A DNA stretch of 64,000 nt from Polynucleobacter sp. AP-Kaivos-20-H2 (GCF_018882215.1 NZ_JACVOX010000003.1:124001-188000); one strand, 5' to 3'; positions 38,794 to 49,287 are shown, counted from the stretch's first letter. Notes: generated by a model from the sequence alone, not told the origin. A program made the numbers and translations.

Positions 38794-39447
38794 ATGAAAA
38801 AATACTTTATTGCTGGCATCCTCGTTTGGGCACCATTGTCGATCACCATTTGGGTGATTGCTTGGGGCTTAGGTCTGCTCGACGGCGTTTTTGGTTCTGT
38901 AATGCACGCCATTATTGTGGTGCTCCCTGAAGATGCTGCGAGAGATCTACAGCATTTCCGCGATCTCCCAGGCGTTGGAATATTGATTGTGATTGTGGTC
39001 ATCCTGCTCACTGGATTGACTGCGATTAATTTTGCGGGGCAGTGGTGGTTAAAGGTCTGGGATAAATTTGTTAATCGCATACCGATTGTTCGCTCAATTT
39101 ATTCCAGCGTTCAGCAAGTCTCATCCACTTTATTTTCTGGAAGTGGACAGGCTTTTAGCAAAGCCTTGTTAATTCGCTATCCCCATGCGGATTCTTGGGT
39201 AATCGCTTTTCAAACTGGTATCCCAGCAAAAGAAGTGACTGCCAAATTAGGTGAAGACTACGTCAACGTATTTCTGCCTACAACCCCAAATCCAACCTCT
39301 GGTTTTTTCATGATCGTGCCCCGTGCACAAACGATTGAACTAGAGATGAGTGTGGAAGAGGCTCTGAAACATATTGTTTCAATGGGCTCTGTTCCTCCCA
39401 ATAGTTCTAGTGGTTTAACTGCATCCCAGTTGCCACGCCATTTTTGA
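38794..39447 (+). CDS. DUF502-family membrane protein
   Basis: The 217-residue protein has two N-terminal membrane segments (residues about 3-30 and 60-85) followed by a soluble part with the family signature IPIVRSIYSSVQQVSSTLFS and FLPTTPNPTSGFFMIVPR. Function is not known. DUF502 proteins are widespread and often neighbour aspS in betaproteobacteria, as here (17 bases before aspS), but that does not define a role. Confidence 0.88.
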   Translation: MKKYFIAGILVWAPLSITIWVIAWGLGLLDGVFGSVMHAIIVVLPEDAARDLQHFRDLPGVGILIVIVVILLTGLTAINFAGQWWLKVWDKFVNRIPIVRSIYSSVQQVSSTLFSGSGQAFSKALLIRYPHADSWVIAFQTGIPAKEVTAKLGEDYVNVFLPTTPNPTSGFFMIVPRAQTIELEMSVEEALKHIVSMGSVPPNSSSGLTASQLPRHF

Positions 39448-39463
39448 TTTATAGGAAATTGTT

Positions 39464-41263
39464 ATGTCAATGCGAAGCAATACCTGCGGCCAGGTAACCG
39501 ATTCACTGATTGGTCAAGAAGTCACTCTTGCTGGATGGGTTAATCGCCGTCGTGACCACGGAGGCGTTATCTTTATTGACTTGCGTGACCGCGAAGGTTT
39601 TGTACAGGTTGTTTGCGATCCTGATCGCCCAGAAATGTTTGCTCTTGCTGAGCAAGTTCGTAGCGAGTTTTGTATACAGATTAAAGGTCTTGTACGTGCA
39701 CGTCCTGCCGGCACTGAGAACACAGATTTAGTTAGTGGAAAAGTAGAGATCCTCTGCCATAGCTTGGTGATTCTGAATGCTTCTGTAACTCCGCCATTCC
39801 AGATTGATGATGAGAATTTGTCAGAGACTACTCGATTGACTCATCGTGTATTAGATTTGCGTCGCCCACAAATGCAAAAGAATTTACGTTTGCGTTACAA
39901 CGTGGCGATGGAGTGTCGTCGTTATTTAGATGATGCTGGCTTTATCGATATCGAAACACCGATGTTGACTAAGAGCACCCCAGAAGGCGCGCGTGATTAT
40001 TTGGTGCCTTCCCGTGTTCATGATGGCCAGTTTTTCGCATTGCCGCAATCTCCTCAGTTATTTAAACAGTTATTGATGGTGGCTGGATTTGATCGTTACT
40101 ATCAAATTACCAAGTGTTTCCGTGACGAAGATTTGCGTGCTGATCGTCAACCTGAATTTACTCAGATCGACTGTGAAACTGCTTTCTTAAGTGAGTTGGA
40201 AATTCGTGATTTATTTGAAAACATGATTCGTCATATTTTCAAGAAGACGATGAATGTTGAGTTGCCTAATCCATTCCCGACCATGCCTTACTCAGAGGGT
40301 ATGGCGCGTTTTGGCTCCGATAAGCCAGATTTGCGTGTGAACTTTGAATTCACCGAATTGACCGATTTAATGAAAGACGTTGATTTCAAGGTGTTCTCAG
40401 GTGCCGCCAATCAAGTTGGTGGGCGAGTAGTGGGTTTGTGCGTACCTGGCGGCGCTGAAATTAGCCGTAGCGAAATCGATGACTACACTCAGTTCGTCAG
40501 TATTTATGGCGCTAAAGGCTTGGCTTGGATCAAGGTCAATGCTGTTGCTGAAGGCCGCAATGGCTTGCAGTCACCAATCGTGAAGAATTTGCATGATGCA
40601 GCGATCGAGGGCATCTTGAAGCGCACCGGTGCAAAAGATGGCGACATTATTTTCTTCGGTGCCGATAAAGAAAAAGTAGTAAACGATGCGATTGGTAATT
40701 TACGTTTACGTATTGGCCAATCTGCTTGGGGTAAAGCGCATGGTCTCTTTACCGAAGGTTGGAAGCCGTTGTGGGTAGTTGATTTCCCAATGTTTGACTA
40801 CGATGAAGGCGAAGCCCGTTGGGTTGCTTGTCATCATCCGTTTACCAGCCCTAAAGATGAGCATATGAAGTATCTGGAGTCTGATCCAGGTAAGTGCTTA
40901 GCTAAAGCGTATGACATGGTGTTGAATGGTAGTGAAATTGGTGGCGGCTCAGTCCGTATTCACCAAGAGGCGGTTCAAAGCCAGGTATTCCGTGCATTGA
41001 AAATTGATGCAGAAGAAGCTCAAGCCAAATTTGGCTTTTTGTTAGATGCACTTCAGTATGGCGCCCCTCCTCACGGCGGTATTGCGTTCGGCCTGGATCG
41101 CATCGTAACAATGATGACTGGTGCAGAATCCATTCGTGATGTGATTGCTTTCCCTAAAACACAACGTGCTCAGTGCTTGTTAACTCAGGCCCCAAGCCCG
41201 GTAGACGAGCGTCAGCTGCGTGAATTGCATATCCGTTTGCGTCAAGCTACCCCAGCCGCATAA
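39464..41263 (+). CDS. aspS: Aspartyl-tRNA synthetase
   Basis: The protein has 599 residues: an N-terminal OB-fold anticodon-binding domain ([26 protein letters not shown]), class II motif 2 [19 protein letters not shown], the bacterial GAD insertion domain, and motif 3 [14 protein letters not shown]. The long bacterial type is clear. Whether it is discriminating or also charges tRNA-Asn was not determined; gatCAB is not in the window. Confidence 0.98.
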   Translation: MSMRSNTCGQVTDSLIGQEVTLAGWVNRRRDHGGVIFIDLRDREGFVQVVCDPDRPEMFALAEQVRSEFCIQIKGLVRARPAGTENTDLVSGKVEILCHSLVILNASVTPPFQIDDENLSETTRLTHRVLDLRRPQMQKNLRLRYNVAMECRRYLDDAGFIDIETPMLTKSTPEGARDYLVPSRVHDGQFFALPQSPQLFKQLLMVAGFDRYYQITKCFRDEDLRADRQPEFTQIDCETAFLSELEIRDLFENMIRHIFKKTMNVELPNPFPTMPYSEGMARFGSDKPDLRVNFEFTELTDLMKDVDFKVFSGAANQVGGRVVGLCVPGGAEISRSEIDDYTQFVSIYGAKGLAWIKVNAVAEGRNGLQSPIVKNLHDAAIEGILKRTGAKDGDIIFFGADKEKVVNDAIGNLRLRIGQSAWGKAHGLFTEGWKPLWVVDFPMFDYDEGEARWVACHHPFTSPKDEHMKYLESDPGKCLAKAYDMVLNGSEIGGGSVRIHQEAVQSQVFRALKIDAEEAQAKFGFLLDALQYGAPPHGGIAFGLDRIVTMMTGAESIRDVIAFPKTQRAQCLLTQAPSPVDERQLRELHIRLRQATPAA

Positions 41264-41284
41264 AGCAACCTCAGTAATTCCATC

Positions 41285-41734
41285 TTGAAAATCCCTATTT
41301 CGGTTTTAGTCGTCATCTACAAATTGAATAGGGATGTTTTATTGATAGAGCGTGCTGACCGCTCGGGTTTTTGGCAATCCGTCACCGGTAGTCTCGATGC
41401 TCTCGATGAGAATCTAGCCTTTGCAGCTACCCGAGAAGTGTTTGAAGAGACGGGCATTGCAGTGGATCACCTACCAAAAGATGCATTGCAAAACATGCAT
41501 CATCAAATCGAGTATGAAATCTATCCTGAATGGCGCTTTCGCTATGCTCCGGGGGTTACTAGTAATATCGAACATTGGTTTGCACTGCAAGTGCCTGATG
41601 ACACACAAGTTAAGCTGTCACCAAGAGAGCACGTAGCTTACGAGTGGTTACCGTTTGTAGAGGCCGCTAAAAAATGTTTCTCCCCTAGCAATGGAGAGGC
41701 TATTCTCAAAGTATTCTCAGAGAAGAAGGAATAA
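41285..41734 (+). CDS. nudB: Dihydroneopterin triphosphate diphosphatase (Nudix)
   Basis: The protein has 149 residues with the Nudix box running from GSLDALDENLAFAATREVFEETGI (shown as its parts: GSLD, then REVFEETG). NudB removes pyrophosphate from dihydroneopterin triphosphate in folate synthesis. The TTG at 41285 starts KIPISVLVVIY, the usual first strand. The aspS-nudB pairing matches that in E. coli and relatives and supports the call over a generic Nudix hydrolase. Confidence 0.85.
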   Translation: MKIPISVLVVIYKLNRDVLLIERADRSGFWQSVTGSLDALDENLAFAATREVFEETGIAVDHLPKDALQNMHHQIEYEIYPEWRFRYAPGVTSNIEHWFALQVPDDTQVKLSPREHVAYEWLPFVEAAKKCFSPSNGEAILKVFSEKKE

Positions 41735-41743
41735 GATAGAGCG

Positions 41744-43567
41744 ATGAGACATTCATCGGGACATCATCACGGTAGCGCAGATTCCAAGCCTTCACAGGGA
41801 AGCGATTGGAAGGTCATTCGCGATTTAATTCCCTACCTACTGGAATACAAATTTAGAGTTGCGATTGCTCTAGCTTGCTTGGTTGCTGCTAAGGTTACCA
41901 ATCTAGGCATCCCTATTTTGCTGAAGCGTTTAATTGATGATTTAGACATCAAGCCAGACTCCCCACAAGTTTTGCTTGTAGTTCCAGTAGCGCTCATTGT
42001 GGCGTATGGGCTTCTTCGAATGGCTGCTTCCTTGTTTGCTGAATTACGCGAGTTTCTCTTTGCTAGAGTGACCCAAAATGCTGTTCGTAAAGTGGCTCTT
42101 CAAGTCTTCGAACATTTACATGCCTTAGCACTGAGCTTTCATCTAGCTCGTCAAACCGGAGGTGTTAGTCGGGACATTGAGCGTGGCACTCGTGGCATTC
42201 AATCACTGATTGCTTATTCGCTATATAGCATCCTACCAACGCTTGTTGAGTTCATTTTGGTATTGGGCTATTTAGCTTACTCATATGATATTTGGTTTGC
42301 AGCAATTACCTTATGCGCCTTAGTTTTCTATATTGTATTTACTGTGGTGGTAACAGAGTGGCGCACCCATTTTCGCAAGACTATGAATGAAATGGATTCA
42401 AGGGCGAATCAGAAAGCAATTGATTCTTTATTAAATTTTGAGACTGTAAAGTATTTTGGTAATGAGGCCTTTGAAGCTAGTCGTTACGATAAAAACTTAG
42501 TACGCTATCAGGCCGCTGCCATTAAGTCGCAAAAATCTTTAGCTGTTCTTAATTTTGGACAGCAAACCATCATCGCTATTGGCCTAGTCTTAATTTTATG
42601 GCGCGCTACGCTTGGTGTAGTGGATGGCACCATGACTCTTGGCGACCTTGTGCTAGTTAATACTTTAATGATCCAGTTGTATATTCCACTCAATTTTTTG
42701 GGTGTGATTTATCGCGAGATCAAGCAGTCTCTAACAGATATGGAGCGCATGTTCTCTTTACTGAATACCGATAAAGAAATTGCAGACTCACCAAATGCTA
42801 AGCTACTACATATTGAAAACTATGGCCATGGTCCTGATGTTCGTTTTGAGCATGTATCGTTTCACTATGAAGCTAAGCGTGAAATTCTTCATGATGTGAG
42901 TTTTGCTATTCCAGCAGGAACAATCACTGCAGTGGTTGGGCAAAGTGGAGCGGGTAAGAGCACTTTGGCAAGATTATTATTTCGTTTTTACGATGTTCAA
43001 TCAGGCAAGATTCTGATTGATGGACAAAATATTCAAGATGTTACGCAGGCCAGTTTACGCAAGGCAATTGGGATCGTGCCGCAAGATACAGTGCTATTTA
43101 ATGACACGATTGGCTATAACATTGCCTATGGAGATCCCTCTGCGAGCATTGAGGGTGTACATGAGGCTGCTAGGGCGGCACAGATCGACAGCTTTATTAA
43201 ACGTTTGCCAGATGGTTATGACACCCAAGTCGGCGAGAGGGGTTTAAAGCTATCTGGTGGAGAGAAACAACGGGTAGCTATAGCTAGAACCCTTCTCAAG
43301 AGGCCTGCTATGCTCATCTTTGATGAGGCTACTTCAGCCTTAGACTCTAAAACCGAGCGCGCTTTCCAGGAGGAGCTGCTGACTTTGGCTAAGAACCGTA
43401 CAACACTTATCATTGCCCATCGTCTTTCAACCATCGTTCATGCTGATCAGATCTTAGTAATGGATCATGGGCAAATTGTGGAGCGTGGAACCCATGAGGA
43501 GCTACTTTCAGTTAAAGGTAAATATACAGAAATGTGGCAAATGCAAGAACGTGCTGCTCTTGATTAG
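41744..43567 (+). CDS. Atm1/HMT1-type ABC exporter (fused membrane and ATPase domains)
   Basis: This 607-residue half-transporter has six membrane helices (residues about 30-320) and an ATP-binding domain with [21 protein letters not shown] (Walker A), [20 protein letters not shown] (signature) and [11 protein letters not shown] (Walker B). The membrane part carries [19 protein letters not shown], a block typical of the mitochondrial Atm1/ABCB7 subgroup that exports glutathione-linked sulfur or metal complexes. The histidine-rich start (HSSGHHHGS) may bind metal. The subgroup call is from motifs only. Confidence 0.87.
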   Translation: MRHSSGHHHGSADSKPSQGSDWKVIRDLIPYLLEYKFRVAIALACLVAAKVTNLGIPILLKRLIDDLDIKPDSPQVLLVVPVALIVAYGLLRMAASLFAELREFLFARVTQNAVRKVALQVFEHLHALALSFHLARQTGGVSRDIERGTRGIQSLIAYSLYSILPTLVEFILVLGYLAYSYDIWFAAITLCALVFYIVFTVVVTEWRTHFRKTMNEMDSRANQKAIDSLLNFETVKYFGNEAFEASRYDKNLVRYQAAAIKSQKSLAVLNFGQQTIIAIGLVLILWRATLGVVDGTMTLGDLVLVNTLMIQLYIPLNFLGVIYREIKQSLTDMERMFSLLNTDKEIADSPNAKLLHIENYGHGPDVRFEHVSFHYEAKREILHDVSFAIPAGTITAVVGQSGAGKSTLARLLFRFYDVQSGKILIDGQNIQDVTQASLRKAIGIVPQDTVLFNDTIGYNIAYGDPSASIEGVHEAARAAQIDSFIKRLPDGYDTQVGERGLKLSGGEKQRVAIARTLLKRPAMLIFDEATSALDSKTERAFQEELLTLAKNRTTLIIAHRLSTIVHADQILVMDHGQIVERGTHEELLSVKGKYTEMWQMQERAALD

Positions 43568-43576
43568 AATAGCTGG

Positions 43577-44929
43577 ATGATCCAAAATATTTCCTCAACT
43601 TCTATGGCGGCAAACAAAGACGCGATCCTTAAAAATGCTTTTGCAACTGCTGTCGCTGTTGCTGATCCGCAGGTGATTGTTCCACAATATTTAGCTAAGA
43701 TATTTCCAGCTGGACAAGGGCCACGGGGAAGATGTCTAGTGGTCGGCGCTGGGAAAGCTAGTGCTTCGATGGCGAGTGCTTTAGAAGCTTATGCAAAAGT
43801 GCATTGGCCAGAAGTGACATTAGAAGGTGTAGTGCTGACACGTTATGGTCATAACTCACCAACGTCCCAAATCAAAATTATTGAAGCTGGACATCCGGTG
43901 CCTGATCAAGCTGGTATGGACGGAGCAAAAGAGATTTTTGCGCTCACGAATCAACTTTCGCAAGGTGATGTATTGATCGCCTTAGTGTCTGGGGGTGGCT
44001 CAAGCCTGCTCACTCTACCGCAAGCAGGTATCTCGATTGAGGATATGCGCAAGACCACAGAAGCGTTGCTACGTAGTGGTGCCCCTATTGAGGAGATGAA
44101 TGTGGTACGTAAGCATTTGTCTGCAATCTTAGGTGGTAACTTAGCTAGGGCAGCCATTTCGCGTGGTGCACGAGTAGAGGCCTTATTAATTTCTGATGTC
44201 ACAGGCGATTCACCAGCAGATATTGCTAGTGGCCCATGTGCTGCTGACTACTCCACGTATTTAGATGCACTCAATATTTTGCAAAAATATGACTTAGATG
44301 CATCTTCCATTCCTGCATCAGTATTAAATCATCTCAAGCAAGGCCTAGTTGGAGAAAAGCCAGAGACTTTGAAAGATTCTGATTTAATCTCCGCTCAAGT
44401 GGCCAACCATGTGATTGCAACTGCCTATAAAAGTTTAGAGGCTGCCGCTGACTATGTTCGTACACAAGGCTATGAGCCAATCGTTTTGGGTGACACGATT
44501 ACTGGTGAAGCCCAAGAGGTTGGAATTGAGCAGGCTGTTTTAGTTCGTGATCATGTGTCAAGGGGATTTGATAAACCGCTTGCTCTGATTTCTGGTGGCG
44601 AGTGTACAGTGACTATTCCAGCCGGTGTTAAGGGTCGTGGTGGTCGCTGTAGCGAATATCTGCTCTCTCTTTTTGCTGCCTCTAAAGACCTCCCTCAATT
44701 AGCTGCATTGGCAGCGGATACCGATGGCATTGATGGCAGCGAAAAGAATGCTGGAGCCTGGTTTGATGGCGCCGTTCGCCAAGCTAGCCAGACTGCAGGT
44801 CTGCTTCCAGAGAAATTCTTATCAACACATGATTGTTATGGCTTCTTTGCAGAATTAGGCGCTTTAGTGGAAACTGGACCTACACTTACCAATGTGAATG
44901 ATTTCCGCATCATCTTGCTCGATAAATAA
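43577..44929 (+). CDS. Glycerate 2-kinase (GckA/TtuD family, MOFRL domain)
   Basis: The protein has 450 residues: an N-terminal DUF4147 nucleotide/glycerate domain ([56 protein letters not shown]) and a C-terminal MOFRL domain ([29 protein letters not shown]). It phosphorylates D-glycerate at C2, feeding the glycerate or serine pathway into glycolysis. It ends one base before the start of pyrC and follows the ABC exporter by nine bases. Confidence 0.9.
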   Translation: MIQNISSTSMAANKDAILKNAFATAVAVADPQVIVPQYLAKIFPAGQGPRGRCLVVGAGKASASMASALEAYAKVHWPEVTLEGVVLTRYGHNSPTSQIKIIEAGHPVPDQAGMDGAKEIFALTNQLSQGDVLIALVSGGGSSLLTLPQAGISIEDMRKTTEALLRSGAPIEEMNVVRKHLSAILGGNLARAAISRGARVEALLISDVTGDSPADIASGPCAADYSTYLDALNILQKYDLDASSIPASVLNHLKQGLVGEKPETLKDSDLISAQVANHVIATAYKSLEAAADYVRTQGYEPIVLGDTITGEAQEVGIEQAVLVRDHVSRGFDKPLALISGGECTVTIPAGVKGRGGRCSEYLLSLFAASKDLPQLAALAADTDGIDGSEKNAGAWFDGAVRQASQTAGLLPEKFLSTHDCYGFFAELGALVETGPTLTNVNDFRIILLDK

Positions 44930-44930
44930 T

Positions 44931-45989
44931 ATGTCTAATAGTCCTACACAAATTAAACTGATTCAGCCGGACGATTGGCACTTGCATATTCGTGATGGCG
45001 AAGTGATGAAAGATGTGTTGGCAGACACTGCGCGTCAATTTGCTCGCGCGATCATCATGCCCAATCTCAAGCCACCAGTAACTACTGTGGATTTGGCTAA
45101 AGCCTATCAATCTCGCATTGAATCGAATTTAAAGTCTTTGGGTGTCAGTGACTTTACGCCTTTAATGACCTTATATCTCACTGACAATACTTCTGCAGAT
45201 GAAGTTCGTAAGGCTAAGACTGCAGGCATCGCCGCATTTAAGCTATACCCCGCAGGTGCAACGACGAATAGTGATGCTGGTGTCAGTGATCTTAAACATT
45301 GCCATGCGGCATTAGAAGCGATGCAAGCTGTTGGTATGCCGCTCTTAGTGCATGGTGAAGTAACCAGCTCTGAAATCGATATCTTTGATCGTGAGGCGGT
45401 CTTTATTGATACGGTGTTGGAGCCTCTACGTCAACAGTTTCCTGAGCTCAAAATCGTCTTTGAACACATCACTACCAAGCAGGCTGCTCACTACGTGCGT
45501 GATGCGGCGACGGGTGGAAAGAATACGATTGCAGCTACGATTACTCCGCAGCATCTGCTCATGAATCGCAATGCTATTTTTGCTGGTGGCATTCGTCCAC
45601 ACAATTATTGTTTGCCAGTTTTAAAGCGTGAAGAACATCGCATTGCTTTATTGGAAGCGGCAACTAGTGGAAATGCTCGTTTCTTCTTGGGCACTGACAG
45701 TGCGCCTCATGCTAAGGGTGCCAAAGAGGCAGCTTGTGGCTGTGCGGGTTGCTATAGTGCCTTTAATGCTTTAGGTTTATATGCCGAAGCATTTGAGAGT
45801 GTTGGCAAACTGGATAAGTTAGAAGGCTTTGCTAGTTTCTTTGGTCCTGATTTTTATTCTCTGCCACGGAATAGCAAAAAAATTACTCTTATAAAGCAGG
45901 CGCAAAGTATCCCTACTGAATTGCCATTGGGTGATGCCACTATCGTTCCGCTGCGTGCTGGCGAAACTATCGCCTGGTCACTCGTTTAA
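44931..45989 (+). CDS. pyrC: Dihydroorotase (type II, E. coli PyrC-like)
   Basis: PyrC closes N-carbamoyl-aspartate to dihydroorotate in pyrimidine synthesis. The ATG at 44931 gives 352 residues starting [20 protein letters not shown]; a longer frame begins at 44898 inside the kinase gene and is not needed. Zinc-site elements are HLHIRDG, the carboxylated lysine in [14 protein letters not shown], and the catalytic aspartate in GTDSAPH. rnpB follows 57 bases after the stop. Confidence 0.96.
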   Translation: MSNSPTQIKLIQPDDWHLHIRDGEVMKDVLADTARQFARAIIMPNLKPPVTTVDLAKAYQSRIESNLKSLGVSDFTPLMTLYLTDNTSADEVRKAKTAGIAAFKLYPAGATTNSDAGVSDLKHCHAALEAMQAVGMPLLVHGEVTSSEIDIFDREAVFIDTVLEPLRQQFPELKIVFEHITTKQAAHYVRDAATGGKNTIAATITPQHLLMNRNAIFAGGIRPHNYCLPVLKREEHRIALLEAATSGNARFFLGTDSAPHAKGAKEAACGCAGCYSAFNALGLYAEAFESVGKLDKLEGFASFFGPDFYSLPRNSKKITLIKQAQSIPTELPLGDATIVPLRAGETIAWSLV

Positions 45990-46046
45990 AAAACACAAAT
46001 CATTACTTTCTTAGCCAAATTGGCCCGACTGCGTTAGACTGCAGGC

Positions 46047-46353
46047 GCAGAGTCAATTGGGCAATCGCCGCCTCTTTATTGAGGGGGAGGAAAGTCCGGA
46101 CTCCATAGGGAAGGGTGATGGCTAACGGCCATCCACGGCGACGTGAGGAATAGGGCCACAGAGACGAGCGTATTTAGTTACGGTGAAACGCGGTAACCTC
46201 CACCTGGAGCAATCCCAAGTAAGCAGGCGATGAGGCGTCCCGCTGAGTCTGCGGGTAGGGAGCTTGAGCCGTCAGGTAACTGCCGGCCTAGAGGAATGAT
46301 TGCCCCTAGATGCAAATCTAGGCGACAGAATCCGGCTTATCGATTGACTCTGC
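46047..46353 (+). ncRNA. rnpB: RNase P RNA, bacterial type A
   Basis: The ends pair as P1: GCAGAGTCAAT (46047-46057) with ATTGACTCTGC (46343-46353). P2 is GGGCAATC with GATTGCCC. The catalytic P4 strands are GAGGAAAGTCCGGACTCC near 46089 and ACAGAATCCGGCTTA near 46326, both highly conserved. RNase P cuts 5' leaders from pre-tRNAs. The 3' end is only two bases before the convergent osmC-like stop codon, and no terminator is seen. Exact ends are inferred from P1 pairing. Confidence 0.96.
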
Positions 46354-46355
46354 AC

Positions 46356-46778
46356 TTATTCCGCAATGATTTCGACGCTGTAGGTCAGTTCTGCAGTTTT
46401 GGCCAACATGGTCGTAGCTGAACAATATTTTTCATGTGAGAGCTTTACGGCGCGATCCACCTTTGCCTGATCCAAGTCTTTCCCTTTGACCGTAAAGTGC
46501 AAATTGATCTTCGTGAAGACTTTAGGGTCTTCTGTAGCTCGTTCAGCCTGGAGAACCACTTCACAGCCACTAATGGCCTGACGGGCCCTTTGTAGGATTA
46601 AAACCACATCAAATGCAGAGCATCCGCCTGCACCCGCTAAAAGAAGCTCCATTGGCCTTGGAGCGAGGTTTTTGCCACCAGCTTCAGGGGCACCATCCAT
46701 GTTTACGAGGTGGCCACTGCCAGTTTCTGCAGAAAAAGCCATGCCGCCATTACCCAACCAACTTACTCGACATTCCAT
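46356..46778 (-). CDS. OsmC/YhfA-family protein
   Basis: The 140-residue protein matches the OsmC fold: VSWLGNGGMAFSAETGSG, NLAPRPMELLLAGAGGCSAFDVVLIL with a conserved cysteine, and VKLSHEKYCSATTMLAKTAELTY with the second. The cysteine pair suits a thiol peroxidase, though the YhfA subgroup's role is not settled. It converges on rnpB. The gene is monocistronic as far as seen, with its promoter in the 408-base gap on its upstream side. Confidence 0.88.
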   Translation of the reverse strand: MECRVSWLGNGGMAFSAETGSGHLVNMDGAPEAGGKNLAPRPMELLLAGAGGCSAFDVVLILQRARQAISGCEVVLQAERATEDPKVFTKINLHFTVKGKDLDQAKVDRAVKLSHEKYCSATTMLAKTAELTYSVEIIAE

Positions 46779-46891
46779 TATTAGTGATTCCTAACTTACT
46801 AAATTAATCAATATTATCAATAGTTTACCTATTTTATGGGAAATCAAGTTGCTGCATAGCAACATAAAAATATTGATTTTGGTCAATATTC

Positions 46892-46920
46892 TTGCATCGC
46901 ACCATGCATATGGATACAAT
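46892..46920 (+). promoter_or_regulatory. Predicted sigma-70 promoter of a candidate small RNA
   Basis: TTGCAT (46892-46897), 17 bases, TACAAT (46915-46920). The -10 is 5/6 and the spacing is ideal; the -35 keeps only TTG. A transcript would begin near 46927. Confidence 0.55.
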
Positions 46921-46926
46921 AACCAT

Positions 46927-47027
46927 ATTGGTAGTCAGTCTTGTATAAGACTGCGACTTACCTCCCAGTGTCTCCTCCACCCAAACATAGGTGGATTCCA
47001 ACCCAGGACTCGTTCCTGGGTTTTTTT
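46927..47027 (+). ncRNA. Candidate small RNA or attenuated leader upstream of rplM
   Basis: About 100 bases follow the promoter. They contain a 7-base-pair hairpin CAGTCTT-GTAT-AAGACTG (46936-46953), a 6-base-pair hairpin TCCACC/GGTGGA (46976-46995) and a terminator hairpin CCCAGGA/TCCTGGG with seven T residues (47002-47027). The pyrimidine-rich linker CTCCCAGTGTCTCCTCC could be a target-pairing stretch. No coding frame is evident. It could be a free-standing sRNA or a leader that stops transcription ahead of rplM. I do not recognise the family. Confidence 0.5.
47002..47027 (+). terminator. Rho-independent terminator upstream of rplM
   Basis: CCCAGGA, 5-base loop CTCGT, TCCTGGG, then TTTTTTT. 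It lies 160 bases before the rplM start and after no protein gene on this strand, which is why an RNA gene or attenuator is suspected. Confidence 0.88.
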
Positions 47028-47051
47028 AGGTTACAATTCAAGGCTTTACTG

Positions 47052-47077
47052 AATTACCGAGCCGGTCAGCGGTAATT
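47052..47077 (+). repeat. Inverted repeat AATTACCG/CGGTAATT in the rplM upstream region
   Basis: The arms are 8 bases with a 10-base loop. It lies between the terminator and the predicted rplM promoter, so it could be an operator. The half-site also occurs as a palindrome after ssb. Confidence 0.5.
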
Positions 47078-47093
47078 TGTTGTACCAGTTGAA

Positions 47094-47123
47094 TTGCAGA
47101 ATCTGCGAGCTTGCAAATATAAG
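47094..47123 (+). promoter_or_regulatory. Predicted promoter of rplM-rpsI
   Basis: TTGCAG (47094-47099), 18 bases, TATAAG (47118-47123). It would start transcription about 57 bases before the rplM start codon and would make rplM independent of the upstream terminator. Confidence 0.4.
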
Positions 47124-47186
47124 CAGGGCCAAGGTGGACGTAGTTTGGTTGGGGTAATTTTTTTGACCATAACAATTTGAGAAATC

Positions 47187-47615
47187 ATGAAAACTTTTTC
47201 TGCAAAATCCCATGAGGTAGTGCATGAATGGTTCGTGATTGACGCTACGGACAAAGTCCTCGGTCGTGTCGCCAGTGAAGTGGCACTCCGTCTACGCGGC
47301 AAGCACAAGCCTGAATACACCCCACACGTTGATACTGGCGACTTTATCGTTGTCATCAATTCATCTAAGCTCCGTGTCACAGGCACAAAAGGCTTGAACA
47401 AAATTTATTACCGTCACAGCGGATACCCAGGTGGTATTAGCTCGACCAACTTCGACAAGATGCAAGACCGTTTCCCAGGTCGCGCCTTGGAGAAGGCTGT
47501 GAAGGGTATGTTGCCAAAAGGCCCACTAGGCTATGCCATGATCAAGAAATTGAAAGTTTATGGCGATGCTAATCATCCGCACACGGCTCAACAGCCTAAA
47601 GCGTTAGAGATTTAA
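47187..47615 (+). CDS. rplM: 50S ribosomal protein L13
   Basis: The protein has 142 residues, the usual length: [33 protein letters not shown] (split here as FSAKSHEV and [15 protein letters not shown]), [13 protein letters not shown], and the L13 signature [20 protein letters not shown]13 is an early 23S rRNA-binding protein. It is paired with rpsI nine bases downstream, the conserved L13-S9 operon. Confidence 0.99.
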   Translation: MKTFSAKSHEVVHEWFVIDATDKVLGRVASEVALRLRGKHKPEYTPHVDTGDFIVVINSSKLRVTGTKGLNKIYYRHSGYPGGISSTNFDKMQDRFPGRALEKAVKGMLPKGPLGYAMIKKLKVYGDANHPHTAQQPKALEI

Positions 47616-47624
47616 GGAACCCAA

Positions 47625-48026
47625 ATGGCTATTAATTACGGAAATTGGAATTACGGTACTGGTCGTCGCAAGAGTTCTGTGGCGCGTGTATTCATTAAAT
47701 CTGGCAAAGGCGAAATCATTGTTAATGGTAAGCCTATCGATGCCTATTTTGCTCGTGAAACATCACGCATGATCGCTCGTCAGCCTTTGGCTCTCACAGC
47801 CCACTTAACGACCTTTGATATCAAAGTAAACGTTTCTGGTGGCGGTGAAACTGGCCAAGCTGGTGCAGTTCGTCACGGTGTTACTCGTGCATTGATCGAC
47901 TACGACAACGCCTTGAAGCCAGCCCTGTCTAAAGCAGGTTTGGTAACTCGCGATGCTCGTGAAGTTGAGCGTAAAAAAGTTGGTCTGCACGGCGCGCGTC
48001 GTCGTAAGCAGTTCAGCAAGCGCTAA
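47625..48026 (+). CDS. rpsI: 30S ribosomal protein S9
   Basis: The protein has 133 residues with [21 protein letters not shown] at the start, [20 protein letters not shown] in the middle and the basic C-terminal tail [17 protein letters not shown] that reaches the ribosomal P site. A terminator 27 bases after the stop closes the rplM-rpsI unit. Confidence 0.99.
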   Translation: MAINYGNWNYGTGRRKSSVARVFIKSGKGEIIVNGKPIDAYFARETSRMIARQPLALTAHLTTFDIKVNVSGGGETGQAGAVRHGVTRALIDYDNALKPALSKAGLVTRDAREVERKKVGLHGARRRKQFSKR

Positions 48027-48052
48027 TTCTTTCAGTCGCTTAAGTTTTATCG

Positions 48053-48078
48053 AAAGGGTCGCGCAAGCGGCCCTTTTT
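48053..48078 (+). terminator. Rho-independent terminator after rpsI
   Basis: AAAGGGTCGC, loop GCAA, GCGGCCCTTT, then further T residues. The ten-pair stem with a stable GCAA-type loop is a strong intrinsic terminator. Confidence 0.92.
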
Positions 48079-48160
48079 GTTTCTACAATTAAGACAATCG
48101 TAAGAATCAAGTAGTAAGCTCTATACGATAATTTCGATATAGCGCATTTTGGAGAGTGAC

Positions 48161-49219
48161 ATGATTAAAGTTGGTATCGTAGGCGGCACTGGATATACCG
48201 GAGTGGAGTTGTTGCGTTTATTGGCGCAGCATCCCGAGGTAGAGCTCACTGCAATTACTTCTCGCACAGAAGCTGGCATGCCAGTGGCTGAGATGTTTCC
48301 ATCTTTGCGTGGCCGTGTTGCTCTCAAATTTACAACGCCTGATGAAGCCAAACTGAATGAATGTGATGTGGTGTTCTTCGCAACTCCACATGGTGTTGCA
48401 ATGGCACAAGCAAAAGAATTGCTCGCTAACAATGTGAAGATTTTGGATCTTGCCGCAGACTTTCGTTTGAAGGATGTCAAAGAATTTGCAAAGTGGTATG
48501 GCATGGAGCACACCTGCCCAGAAATTTTGTCAGAAGCGGTTTATGGTTTGGCAGAAATTAATCGTGATGCCATTAAAAAAGCGCGCGTTGTTGGTTTGGC
48601 GGGTTGCTATCCAACGTCAGTGCAGCTTGGCCTCGTACCTTTGCTGTCACCTAAATCGACTGGCGGCAAACACCTCATCGATGGCACGCATATTATTTCT
48701 GATTCGAAGTCAGGCACTTCTGGCGCTGGCCGGAAAGCAGAGATCGGCACTTTGTTATCTGAGGCTAGCGATAATTTCAAGGCTTATAGCGTGAAGGGGC
48801 ATCGCCATCTACCAGAAATCGAACAGGGCTTAAAGGCAATTGCTGGTCATGATCAGATCGGTTTGACCTTTGTGCCGCATTTAACGCCGATGATTAGAGG
48901 TATTCATTCGACTTTGTATGTCCGTTTGACTGAGGCTGGTAAAGACGTTGATTACCAAAAGCTTTATGAGAACTTCTATCAGGATGAGCCATTTGTCGAT
49001 GTCATGCCGGCGGGCAGCCATCCAGAGACGCGTTCTGTGCGGGGTAGTAACGGTATTCGGATTGCGATCCATCGTCCGGGCGGTGGTGATACTTTAGTCA
49101 TTTTGGTGGTTGAGGACAATTTGGTAAAGGGTGCCTCAGGCCAGGGTGTACAGTGTATGAACCTGATGTTTGGGTTGCCCGAGACTATGGGCCTTACCCA
49201 GATTGCTGTTTCCCCATAA
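48161..49219 (+). CDS. argC: N-acetyl-gamma-glutamyl-phosphate reductase
   Basis: ArgC reduces N-acetylglutamyl phosphate in arginine synthesis. The ATG at 48161 is chosen over TTG 48149 because GGAGAG lies just before it and the protein then starts [20 protein letters not shown], the NADP-binding loop. The catalytic cysteine is in [11 protein letters not shown] and [10 protein letters not shown] holds the conserved histidine. About 352 residues, the long ArgC type. Other arg genes are not nearby. Confidence 0.97.
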   Translation: MIKVGIVGGTGYTGVELLRLLAQHPEVELTAITSRTEAGMPVAEMFPSLRGRVALKFTTPDEAKLNECDVVFFATPHGVAMAQAKELLANNVKILDLAADFRLKDVKEFAKWYGMEHTCPEILSEAVYGLAEINRDAIKKARVVGLAGCYPTSVQLGLVPLLSPKSTGGKHLIDGTHIISDSKSGTSGAGRKAEIGTLLSEASDNFKAYSVKGHRHLPEIEQGLKAIAGHDQIGLTFVPHLTPMIRGIHSTLYVRLTEAGKDVDYQKLYENFYQDEPFVDVMPAGSHPETRSVRGSNGIRIAIHRPGGGDTLVILVVEDNLVKGASGQGVQCMNLMFGLPETMGLTQIAVSP

Positions 49220-49287
49220 TGACCCTTCAGCAAACTGGGCATTAAAAGCCTAAAATAAGACATTGCATTTTGAATTAGGAGTAAATC

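Larger units (their letters stand above)
46779..47186. other. 408-base gene-free region between the osmC-like gene and rplM
   Basis: It holds, in order, the osmC-like upstream region, a plus-strand promoter (46892-46920), three hairpins ending in a terminator (46927-47027), an 8-base inverted repeat (47052-47077), a second promoter candidate (47094-47123) and the rplM leader. Open frames here have no coding character that I recognise. Confidence 0.7.

Noticed and set aside
46000..46046. A promoter directly before rnpB (TTAGCC with TTAGAC)
   Set aside because: Both hexamers match the consensus poorly (3/6 and 2/6), so I do not list it; rnpB may have a promoter of another form or read-through from pyrC.
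46849..47052. A 67-codon open frame in the gap before rplM
   Set aside because: It runs through the promoter, three hairpins and the terminator of the candidate RNA, and its protein has no recognisable composition or start signal.
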